33,493 bases of DNA from an uncultured Pseudomonas sp. GTDB taxonomy: Bacteria; Pseudomonadota; Gammaproteobacteria; Pseudomonadales; Pseudomonadaceae. The stretch's first letter is position 1. Each line of letters begins with the position of its first letter. The DNA lies in assembly GCA_943914515.1 (NCBI GenBank), contig CALUCI010000036.1, forward strand, positions 1 to 33,493, read 5' to 3'. A program made the translations under genes and the position numbers. Below the pieces are notes generated by a model. The model did not search any database. It was not told the DNA's origin and saw nothing but the letters and a program-made list of their open reading frames with translations. Below, one piece after another: positions 14,500 through 21,390 of the stretch.

Positions 14500-15192
14500 T
14501 TAAAGCTCACTTTGAGTGCTGAGAACGTATCGCAGCAGGAGTTTTTCGATTTCTGATTTGGATTCTGAGATGCTGTATAAGCAGTTACTCTTTATGTCGA
14601 TTTTCAGCATATTACCTTGTCTAGAAGTTTGCATTCGCATTCGATCAAATCTAATTGTGCTTCCATTCATGATTTTGTTTGCAGCGGTTAATGCATTTTC
14701 GATGCTGTAAATGGAAAATGAGATTTTCTCGCTTTTGGAAATTACTTGGTTAGAGGTGTAGGCGTGTGTAATTGTAATTTGTGTGGGGCTAGAGCTTTTC
14801 AAATGAGTGACGAGGTCGGTAAGAGAAATCTCTATTTGAGAAATGAATACTTTTGTACCGGTCGCCTCTTGCAGTAGTTTAATCAATGGTTTGATTGATC
14901 GTGAAGATGAATCGATTATTAGTAGGTATTCGAACTTCTTGATGCTCTGTAGCGTGAAGGCGAATTTATTAACTTTGTAAAAAGTTAAAGTTTCACCTGG
15001 AGTATGTAAATCTAGCTCGTTTGAAATTATTACTGTTTCACGGGCCCAGAAAAAACCAGAGACTGTATTATCTTCTCTAGCTAGATCGTAGAGTCCATGG
15101 TCCAGTGAGTTATGGTGCACGTGATGTAGTAGTTTCTCGAAGAGCTCTGCGGGAGGGCATTCGGAAACTTTGATGTTGAATATTTTTTTCAC
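14500..15192 (-). CDS. unknown protein, third gene of the nuclease-like operon
   Basis: 230 residues, starting with GTG at 15192 behind a strong AAGGAGC. No membrane helix or recognisable catalytic motif. There is a His-rich N-terminal part (LLHHVHHNSLDHGLYDL), alternating beta-type stretches in the middle (FEYLLIIDSSSRSIKPLIKLLQ, TKVFISQIEISLTDLV) and a charged end. It follows the second operon gene by 23 bp and is probably translated with it. I do not recognise it. It may be an added component of the system, such as a sensor or a control protein. Confidence 0.65.
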   Translation of the reverse strand: MKKIFNIKVSECPPAELFEKLLHHVHHNSLDHGLYDLAREDNTVSGFFWARETVIISNELDLHTPGETLTFYKVNKFAFTLQSIKKFEYLLIIDSSSRSIKPLIKLLQEATGTKVFISQIEISLTDLVTHLKSSSPTQITITHAYTSNQVISKSEKISFSIYSIENALTAANKIMNGSTIRFDRMRMQTSRQGNMLKIDIKSNCLYSISESKSEIEKLLLRYVLSTQSEL

Positions 15193-15215
15193 TACGAAGC
15201 TCCTTGTGATGTGCG

Positions 15216-16310
15216 TTATTCTGTAAGATTTTCAATTAGCTCCCGAGCCTTTGCTTCAATTTTTGACTGGATTAGCTTTTCAATCGTACCCGTAGGTGGA
15301 AATCTATTTGTGGAATGCTTGTCACTGGAAATGTAACGATAGAATCCTTTAACTTTGTGAGAGAAGCTTGTGCAGTTGTCAGAGTCTTCAAACTTAACTT
15401 CTATCTCGTATATGTCAGGCGTGGCCGAATCTTCTGTGCAGGTCCATACTGCATGATAGGTATAAAAGCCTTTGCTATGTAGGAGATCAATTTCTTTGGA
15501 GTTGAGTACACCTTTTCCATTTAGGGATGCTTTGAATACATGGATGTCTGATCCAATGTCTTCCTCTTCATTCTCTGCTTGATCTATTTCTGACTCTTCG
15601 CGGCTATTTTTCTCGGGGTTAAAGATGGAGACTTTTGAAACGTCCTTAAGAGAAAATCCAGCAATGTTATTTATCAGGTCTTCTAAAAATTTAGATCTGA
15701 GCTCTGCATTGTCAATAAATTCTAGAGATATGGTCTCGGCTGTAACGGGCTGCTCTTTTTTTATGCTTAGTATTTCTATGAGGTGATTGGTCCATTTCTC
15801 TGCGTCCTCATTGTAAGGAGACCTGATTATAAGCTCGTCTGAATTTGATGATATACTTATCACAGCTTCCTTGGTGACAACCTGCTGGAGTTGGCTCTTG
15901 TTCGGATTTATGTCGCTGTATGTGATTGTTAAAATTGTTTCGTTTAGGTGTTTGGATATCGAAGCATTAGCGTCTTTAGGATAGTCTTTTGAATTGATTA
16001 TGTCTTTTAATTCAGTGGCTGCATCTAATGCTTCATGGCTTGCAATGTCTTTAATGAATCTAGAAGTTATTTTTTCGCGGTGCGTCGTTGACTGAAGATT
16101 AGATGTTAAGTCGTCAAAGTCTTTATAACCTGTAAACATTCTAGAGTAGTATAGTGCTAATGGTTTTCTCTCTGTTTTTGGGGAGACTATTATTCCTCTT
16201 TTGAAGAATATTTCCGCTAGACTTTGGTTGTTGACTTTTGAGCTTTGAACTGCGTCGCATATTGCCTTGTCATTAGGCATGTAGATGCTTTGGTTTTTCT
16301 GGTTTTCCAT
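15216..16310 (-). CDS. GAPS4b-like partner protein (tentative)
   Basis: 364 residues from the ATG at 16310 (MENQKNQSIYMPNDKAICDAV); an ATG at 16325 would overlap the upstream gene by 13 bp. The N-terminus, with FFKRGIIVSPKTERKPLALYYSRMFTGYKDFDDL, reads like a small helical N-terminal domain, then a long middle and a beta-rich end (about 255-345, KASLNGKGVLNSKEIDLLHSKGFYTYHAVW). From memory this resembles the second protein of GAPS4, a two-gene anti-phage system. The start is 2 bases past the stop of the nuclease-like gene, so the two proteins are coupled and likely form one complex. Confidence 0.6.
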   Translation of the reverse strand: MENQKNQSIYMPNDKAICDAVQSSKVNNQSLAEIFFKRGIIVSPKTERKPLALYYSRMFTGYKDFDDLTSNLQSTTHREKITSRFIKDIASHEALDAATELKDIINSKDYPKDANASISKHLNETILTITYSDINPNKSQLQQVVTKEAVISISSNSDELIIRSPYNEDAEKWTNHLIEILSIKKEQPVTAETISLEFIDNAELRSKFLEDLINNIAGFSLKDVSKVSIFNPEKNSREESEIDQAENEEEDIGSDIHVFKASLNGKGVLNSKEIDLLHSKGFYTYHAVWTCTEDSATPDIYEIEVKFEDSDNCTSFSHKVKGFYRYISSDKHSTNRFPPTGTIEKLIQSKIEAKARELIENLTE

Positions 16311-16312
16311 GG

Positions 16313-17398
16313 TCACCACTCGCATTCGATTTCTTGTGTGCTAAATGTGTCACTGACTGTAGGAATCAGTTCAAAGCTTATTCCTGTAAGTACTTCATTT
16401 TTACCCCATTTTTTTATGTATTCTTGTACGGCAGTCCTGAAATGATTTTGAGCCATCTCGCCTTGGTCTTGTGCAATTGCTCTTACAGATATTTTTTTAT
16501 TGCTGTTAAGCATTTGATAGTTTGATAGTGAATCAAGAAGGAAGAAAATCTCTTTCCAACTTTCAATTTTTTCTTTGTAATAGATCTTGTATCCGGGATC
16601 GACACGCTTTACTTCTTCTTGATATCCGTTGTAAAGCACATCTCCTTGATACTCGATGATCATAAATGGAGCGGAAATAAGTTCGAGAGTAGCAGGGCGG
16701 TTGATGGGGGAATTGTTAGTTTTGTGCAGGTTAAGGTCAGGATAAAAGAACTGATAGCTTTTTCGATTGAATTCTGATCTTGAATCGAGTTTTTCAAGGT
16801 CGTCGAAAACGGTTTTTATATATTTTATGGTCTTTGGTTCTAAAATGTGGATTTGCTGATTTGCTTGGAGGTCGATATTTGATATGTTTATGTCATTCTC
16901 ATTTTCGTGAGAGCTTTTGGATCTTCTTGGATTCTTTTTTCCGTAAAAAACATCATAAAAATTATTGTCCCAGCCGCCGTCGTGATTGTAAACAAATAGC
17001 ATGCCTCGGATTTCAATGTCTTCTTCGCTTAGTGAGTATCTCTCCTTCCATTCATCACTGTAGCGTGCACAGTCAATAGTATGTGCCAGCGATTTTAGTG
17101 ATTTTCTGATGCTGGATTGTGTGATGGAGTTTTTTGCATAGCTTTTCAGGTCAGTATTGATCGCTACAGTTTTCTCCGTGTAAGGATCAATGTATGAATA
17201 AACTACATCTGTCGGATGGTTGTGCTTCTGTTCTGAAGTGTCATCAGGCTCTGTTTTTGATTGCTTGTGTTTAGTGACTTGCAAACAGTTAAAATTTTGA
17301 TCAGGAGGGTTGTGATAATTCCATTTAAGCCAAGGAAGTAGTTCGTTCGCCACTTTCACTGCAATCGCCGCAATTCCTGCTCTCTCGCCTCCAGCCAT
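16313..17398 (-). CDS. PD-(D/E)XK nuclease-like protein, GAPS4a-like (tentative)
   Basis: 361 residues from the ATG at 17398, which has AAGGAG 7 bases upstream; the open frame to 17440 is not needed. After a helical start (GIAAIAVKVANELLPWLKW) comes HPTDVVYSYIDPYTEKTVAINTDLKSYAK, with D64, D83 and K85 spaced as in the D...(D/E)xK centre of restriction-type nucleases. The rest is mixed and unassigned. It is the first gene of a tight three-gene operon; the second gene starts 2 bases after its stop. This order and the motif fit GAPS4, a DNA-degrading anti-phage system, but the match is from memory and must be checked. Confidence 0.6.
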   Translation of the reverse strand: MAGGERAGIAAIAVKVANELLPWLKWNYHNPPDQNFNCLQVTKHKQSKTEPDDTSEQKHNHPTDVVYSYIDPYTEKTVAINTDLKSYAKNSITQSSIRKSLKSLAHTIDCARYSDEWKERYSLSEEDIEIRGMLFVYNHDGGWDNNFYDVFYGKKNPRRSKSSHENENDINISNIDLQANQQIHILEPKTIKYIKTVFDDLEKLDSRSEFNRKSYQFFYPDLNLHKTNNSPINRPATLELISAPFMIIEYQGDVLYNGYQEEVKRVDPGYKIYYKEKIESWKEIFFLLDSLSNYQMLNSNKKISVRAIAQDQGEMAQNHFRTAVQEYIKKWGKNEVLTGISFELIPTVSDTFSTQEIECEW

Positions 17399-17566
17399 TT
17401 TATGCTCCTTATATTTTTCATTTAGCCGCAATGGCCTCATGCCATCATAAGGATGTCTTTATGTCAATTATGCTCGCTTTCAGAGGCTGGCTGCCGAGAG
17501 AAAGTAGTGCTCTTGTGAATCGCGTGTTCGGAATGGTGGGAGATTTTGGGGCACGCAACGGAAAAA

Positions 17567-17818
17567 ATGTTAGCTCCAACGGTCAAGACCAACCACATGC
17601 CGATCCGCTTCCTGCTGTACGTGGCGATCACCGCGCTGACCCGCTTGCTGATCGGCGACGTCTCGCACCACAAGGCGCCGGATGTCGGCCTGCTGTACCT
17701 GTGCGGCGGGATTCTGCTGTTGTCGTTCTCGATCCTGGTGGTGCGCTATGCATCGTCGCGCTATCCGTCGAGCCGGGTGATCGATGCCAACGGCAAGGAA
17801 GTCGACGAGGGCCGCTGA
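17567..17818 (+). pseudogene. psiE: psiE, 3' half of the resident gene
   Basis: GC-rich second half of the resident psiE: TNHMPIRFLLYVAITALTRLLIGDVSHHKAPDVGLLYLCGG, ending GKEVDEGR with TGA at 17816-17818. It fits directly onto the 5' half that stops at about 10,420. Island sequence upstream supplies an in-frame ATG at 17567 (MLAPTVKTNHMPI), so a short C-terminal product of about 83 residues could be made; whether it is made is unknown. Confidence 0.85.
17583..17599 (+). repeat. right copy of the 17-bp direct repeat (candidate att site)
   Basis: TCAAGACCAACCACATG; pairs with 10,410-10,426 (mismatches at repeat positions 7, 13 and 15). This copy keeps the reading frame of the resident psiE. 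Confidence 0.6.
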
Positions 17819-17840
17819 GCCGTGCGGCGGTTATGAGGTT

Positions 17841-17870
17841 ATAACCAATCGGTCTGCAAGATTTTTCCGG
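17841..17870 (+). promoter_or_regulatory. shared upstream motif, copy 1 (candidate ECF-sigma promoter)
   Basis: ATAACCAATCGGTCTGCAAG followed by a T-rich stretch and CCG, 45 bp before the desaturase start. It matches the motif before the TonB receptor gene in 19 of 20 bases. Non-coding sequence this similar, before two operons that flank a sigma/anti-sigma pair, is best explained as the promoter for that sigma factor. Confidence 0.6.
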
Positions 17871-17915
17871 GTCATTGCACAAGCGGTTACCAGTCAATGA
17901 TCCGGAACCCGCGCA

Positions 17916-18857
17916 ATGCCCCATTACCTCGACGACGCCCAGCGCGATGACGTGCTGCGCCTGCAAGCCAGTTTTGCCGGGCGCAGTGAATGGCCGACCT
18001 GGCTGCTGCTGATCGCGGTGTACGCCGGCTGGTTTGCCCTGCTGCTGGGCAGTCCGGTGCTCGGGGTCTGGCCGACCACCGTGCTGCTGATCCCGCTGCT
18101 GACGCTGTGGCTGTCGCTGCAACACGAGGTGCTGCACGGCCACCCGACCCGCCTGCTGTGGCTCAACAAGCTCATCGGTTACGCACCCTTCGCGGTCTGG
18201 TATCCGTACACGCTGTACCGCGACAGCCATCTGCTCCATCACCACGACCCGGACCTGACCCTGCCGGGCCTCGATCCGGAAAGCCGCTACCTCGACCGCC
18301 AGCACTGGCAGCGCAGCCCGACTCTGCGCCGGGCGCTGCACTGGCTCGGCAAGACGGTGCCGGGGCGGGTGCTGATCGGTGCGCCGCAGGCACTGCTGGG
18401 CCTGGCCAGGGAAGAGATCAGCCGTCTGGCGAAGGGCGATGCCCAGGCCTGGCGGATGTGGCTAACCCATGGCTTGGTTACGCTGCTGATGTTCGCCTTC
18501 ATTGCCGAATACAGCGCGTTGTCGGTGGTGCATTACCTGTTCTTCGTCAGCGTGCCGGCGTTGTCGCTGGCGATGCTGCGCTCGTTTTACGAGCACCGCC
18601 CCGCCGAGCGCCCGGAACAACGCAGCGTGCTCAACGAGGCCGGCTGGCCGTGGAGCTGGCTGTTCCTGCATCTGAACCTGCACCTGGTGCACCACGATCT
18701 GCCGGGGCTGCAGTGGTATTTCCTGCCGCAGGTCTATCGCCAGCGCCGCGAGCAGTGGCTGGCGCGCAGCGGCGGCTTTCTGGTGCAGGGTTACGGCGAA
18801 CTGTTTCGTCGCAACAGCCTGAAGCCGATCGACAGCCCCGAACACCCTCACGCCTGA
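17916..18857 (+). CDS. membrane fatty acid desaturase/hydroxylase family protein
   Basis: 313 residues with the three His clusters of the membrane di-iron family: HEVLHGH (70-76), HLLHHH (105-110) and HLVHH (256-260), plus four or so hydrophobic helices. The family inserts double bonds or hydroxyl groups using O2 and an electron donor. The length is short for an acyl-lipid desaturase with electron-transfer domain, and none is present. It is the first gene of a two-gene unit with the PhnD-like protein (12-bp gap), under the motif shared with the TonB receptor. That suggests it modifies or makes the compound handled by this signalling locus, not general membrane lipid; this is inference. Confidence 0.82.
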   Translation: MPHYLDDAQRDDVLRLQASFAGRSEWPTWLLLIAVYAGWFALLLGSPVLGVWPTTVLLIPLLTLWLSLQHEVLHGHPTRLLWLNKLIGYAPFAVWYPYTLYRDSHLLHHHDPDLTLPGLDPESRYLDRQHWQRSPTLRRALHWLGKTVPGRVLIGAPQALLGLAREEISRLAKGDAQAWRMWLTHGLVTLLMFAFIAEYSALSVVHYLFFVSVPALSLAMLRSFYEHRPAERPEQRSVLNEAGWPWSWLFLHLNLHLVHHDLPGLQWYFLPQVYRQRREQWLARSGGFLVQGYGELFRRNSLKPIDSPEHPHA

Positions 18858-18869
18858 GCCGGAGTCCGT

Positions 18870-19673
18870 ATGTCCCAGGGTTTTGCCGAACTGTTGATGT
18901 ATGTGGCGCCGCCACGGGTGTGTGAGGCCAGCGCAGCGTGGCTGCAGCAGACCCTGCAGCACCTCGGCGCCAGCCGCCTCGATGCCGGCGCGCTGGACCT
19001 GCCGGCCCTGTGGCTGTCGCCGCAGTTGCTGTTCACCCAGACCTGCGGCTATCCGTTGATGACCCTGCTGCGCGGCAAGGTGCGGGTGATCGGCCGGCCG
19101 GTCTACCAACTGCCCCACGCCAGCGCCGGCAACCATTGCAGCCTGCTGCTGGTGCGCGCGGACGATCCGCGTCGCGAACTGGCAGCGTTCTTCGACAGCC
19201 ACGGCCTGATCAACAGCGAAGACTCCAACTCCGGAATGAACCTGCTGCGCGAGCGCATCGCGCCGTTACAGCGTGGAGGCCGGTTCTTCTCTGCCATAAC
19301 CTTCACCGGTGGCCACCGCGACAGCCTGCGCGCCCTGCGCGAAGGGCGCGGCGACCTCGCCGCAATCGACAGCGTGACCTACGACTACCTCGCCCGCGAC
19401 CACAGTGACGAAGTCGCCGGCCTGCGCATTCTCGCTGTCAGCGCCAGCAGCCCGAGCCTGCCGTTCATTGGCCCGGCGCACCTCGACGACAGCGCCGCAG
19501 CCCGTGTGCGCGAAGCATTGAACCGCGCCCTCGACGACCTGCCGGAAGTGGCTGCGACCCTGGCCATTCGCGAGGTGCTGCCGGCCAGCGAGGCGGATTA
19601 CCAAGTGCTGCTGGACTACCGTGACGCCGCCGCCCGCCTGGGCCTGGCGCGGATTCACCCGGAAGACGGCTAA
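18870..19673 (+). CDS. PhnD-like substrate-binding protein without signal peptide
   Basis: 267 residues matching the phosphate/phosphonate-type periplasmic binding fold: QTCGYPLMTLLRGKVRVIGRPVY, the HCSLLLVRADDP strand, NSEDSNSGMNLLRERI, FTGGHRDSLRALREGRGDLAAIDSVTYDYL. The N-terminus (MSQGFAELLMYVAPPRVC) has no export signal, so the protein should stay in the cytoplasm and act as a ligand-binding or enzymatic relative instead of a transport receptor. GGAG lies 8 bases upstream of the ATG. It follows the desaturase gene by 12 bp and precedes the sigma factor gene by 116 bp. Confidence 0.75.
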   Translation: MSQGFAELLMYVAPPRVCEASAAWLQQTLQHLGASRLDAGALDLPALWLSPQLLFTQTCGYPLMTLLRGKVRVIGRPVYQLPHASAGNHCSLLLVRADDPRRELAAFFDSHGLINSEDSNSGMNLLRERIAPLQRGGRFFSAITFTGGHRDSLRALREGRGDLAAIDSVTYDYLARDHSDEVAGLRILAVSASSPSLPFIGPAHLDDSAAARVREALNRALDDLPEVAATLAIREVLPASEADYQVLLDYRDAAARLGLARIHPEDG

Positions 19674-19682
19674 TTCCATTGG

Positions 19683-19702
19683 TGAATATAAGAATGCGTT
19701 TT
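19683..19702 (+). promoter_or_regulatory. possible Fur box before the sigma factor gene
   Basis: TGAATATAAGAATGCGTTTT is a weak match to the Pseudomonas Fur site (AT-rich, ATAAGAATG core). FecI-type sigma genes are usually Fur-controlled. It lies about 90 bp before the start codon. Low certainty. Confidence 0.35.
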
Positions 19703-19789
19703 AAGTATTTTTAAAGAATAAGCCCTCCCACTAGCATGGCGTCACCGGACCACCGGACATCTCAAGCAATCCTCCTTCTGGAGCCATTC

Positions 19790-20302
19790 ATGTCCGGCAT
19801 CGAAAACTCTCACAGCGATTACGTGGGTGGTCTGTTCCGCAACCATTACCAGTGGCTGTGCACCCGCCTGCACCGGCACCTGGGCAGCAGCAGCGGGGTG
19901 GCCGAGGACATCGCCGCCGACACCTTCGTGCAACTGCTCAGCGCCCCTGGCGGCGAGCCGATCCGCCAGCCGCGGGCGCTGCTCACCACCATTGCCCAGC
20001 GCCTGATGTACCAGCTCTGGCGCCGCCGCGACCTGGAACGCGCCTACCTCGAAGCGCTGGGCCACGACGACGAGCTGCAGGCGCCTTCGGCCGAAGAACT
20101 GGCGCAGATGATCGAAGCCCTGCACATCATCGACGGTCTGCTCGACGGCCTGCCGGCCAAGGTCAAGGCGACCTTCCTGCTGTCCCAGGTCAACGGCCTG
20201 ACCTATCCGGAAATCGCCGCGCAACTCGGCATCTCGCAACGCTCGGTCAGCGACTACATGACCAAGGCCATCAACCGTTGTCTCAAAGCCTGCCTGGAGT
20301 GA
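19790..20302 (+). CDS. FecI-type ECF sigma factor
   Basis: 170 residues. Region 2 (about 9-77: YVGGLFRNHYQWLCTRL, AEDIAADTFVQLL, QPRALLTTIAQRLMYQLWRRRDLE) and region 4 (about 105-165: LLDGLPAKVKATFLLSQVNGLTYPEIAAQLGISQRSVSDYMTKAI) are complete, typical of iron-starvation sigma factors. GGAG precedes the ATG by 6 bases; the open frame back to 19736 is not needed. The FecR gene follows after 1 base. By analogy with Fec systems it should be freed when the STN-bearing receptor binds its ligand, and should drive the receptor gene and probably the desaturase unit. Confidence 0.9.
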   Translation: MSGIENSHSDYVGGLFRNHYQWLCTRLHRHLGSSSGVAEDIAADTFVQLLSAPGGEPIRQPRALLTTIAQRLMYQLWRRRDLERAYLEALGHDDELQAPSAEELAQMIEALHIIDGLLDGLPAKVKATFLLSQVNGLTYPEIAAQLGISQRSVSDYMTKAINRCLKACLE

Positions 20303-20303
20303 T

Positions 20304-21254
20304 ATGAGCGCTGAACAGGACCGCCTGATCGAACAGGCCACCCGCTGGATCGTGCTGCTGCGTTCGGGCCACGCCAGCGAGGCGGACCAGCGCGCGTTCC
20401 TGGCCTGGCGCGCCGCCGATGCGCGGCATGACGCCCTCTGTCAGCGCCTGGAACGCACCCTCGGGGTGTTTCAGGTGCCGATTGCCCAGGGCGTCGATGG
20501 TCGCGTCCTGCAACGCACCCTGGCTGCGCCATCGAGTCGGCGCAAGCTGTTGCAGGGCGCGCTGCTCGGCGCCGGGCTGCTGGTGGGCGCGGGCTGGAGC
20601 CTGAACAACGGCGTGCCCGGCGCGTTGGTCCTGAGTGCCGACATCAGCACCGGCACCGGCGAGCGGCAGACCGTGCAACTGGGCGATGGCAGCGAACTGC
20701 TGCTCAACGCCCAGAGCGCCGCCGACGTGCAGTTCGATGAGCGTCGGCGCCTGCTCAAGTGGCGGGCCGGCGAGGGTCTGATCAAGGTGGTCAGCGACCG
20801 TCGGCCGTTCATCGTGCAGACCAGCGCCGGCGACATCAGCGCCCAGGGCGCACAGGTGCTGGTGCGCGAGCGCGGCGAAGGTTGCCGGGTCGGCACCTTG
20901 CACGCGGCGGTGCAGATCGTCACCCAGGGCGGTGACCGCCTGCAGCTCGAGGCCGGCCAGGAAGTCAGCTTCGACCGCTTCAGCTTCGGCGCTGTGAAGG
21001 CGCTGCGCAGTGCCGACACGGCCTGGGTCGATGGCTTCCTCGAAGTGCGCGACAGCCCGCTGGCGGAGGTCATCGACGCGCTCAAACCGTATCGCCGTGG
21101 CGTGCTGCGCCTCGACCCGGCCATTGCCAGCCTGCGGGTCAGCGGCCTGTATCGTCTCGACCAGAGCGACGTGGTGCTGGAAGCGCTGAGCCGCACTCTG
21201 CCGATCCGCATCAGCCGACGCAGCGATTACTGGGTCACGGTCGTTCCGGCATAA
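20304..21254 (+). CDS. FecR family anti-sigma/sigma regulator
   Basis: 316 residues. The N-terminal cytosolic domain (about 8-50, ATRWIVLLRSGHASEADQRAFLAWRAADARHDAL) binds sigma; one helix (about 85-101, GALLGAGLLVGAGWSL) crosses the inner membrane. The periplasmic FecR domain (about 112-210, STGTGERQTVQLGDGSELLLNAQSAADVQFD) and the C-terminal domain (about 245-315, VRDSPLAEVIDALKPYRRGVLRLDP) receive the signal from the receptor. Its start is 1 base after the sigma stop (coupled translation). Confidence 0.9.
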   Translation: MSAEQDRLIEQATRWIVLLRSGHASEADQRAFLAWRAADARHDALCQRLERTLGVFQVPIAQGVDGRVLQRTLAAPSSRRKLLQGALLGAGLLVGAGWSLNNGVPGALVLSADISTGTGERQTVQLGDGSELLLNAQSAADVQFDERRRLLKWRAGEGLIKVVSDRRPFIVQTSAGDISAQGAQVLVRERGEGCRVGTLHAAVQIVTQGGDRLQLEAGQEVSFDRFSFGAVKALRSADTAWVDGFLEVRDSPLAEVIDALKPYRRGVLRLDPAIASLRVSGLYRLDQSDVVLEALSRTLPIRISRRSDYWVTVVPA

Positions 21255-21290
21255 GCACTGGCGCCGTTTTGCACTTGTGGTTCTAAGACC

Positions 21291-21320
21291 ATAACCAATC
21301 GATCTGCAAGTTTTCCGCGC
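21291..21320 (+). promoter_or_regulatory. shared upstream motif, copy 2 (candidate ECF-sigma promoter)
   Basis: ATAACCAATCGATCTGCAAG followed by TTTTCCG, about 70 bp before the receptor start codon. It differs from copy 1 at one of the first 20 bases and by a 2-base shorter T stretch. Confidence 0.6.
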
Positions 21321-21390
21321 CCTGCGCCACACCCATCACGTAAACGCTGCCGAGGGAGCAGCGTCGTTTGATTCCGTGGGGGGAATCGTT

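Larger units (their letters stand above)
10410..17599. mobile_element. AT-rich defence-type island inserted in psiE
   Basis: About 7.2 kb of DNA clearly richer in A and T than both flanks, with AT-ending codons, splits the resident psiE. A 17-bp direct repeat (14 of 17 identical) marks the two breakpoints. Content from left to right: a complete foreign psiE, nucleotidyltransferase, membrane-macro protein, PARP-like protein, a psiE 3' fragment, a single-helix membrane protein, and a three-gene operon with a nuclease-like first gene. No integrase, transposase or replication gene is seen, so it is either a decayed element or one moved by host or helper functions. Confidence 0.8.

Noticed and set aside
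10410..17599. CRISPR array, tRNA attachment site or phage structural genes in the island
   Set aside because: No spaced direct repeats, no tRNA-like sequence at either edge and no phage capsid, tail or lysis gene were found.
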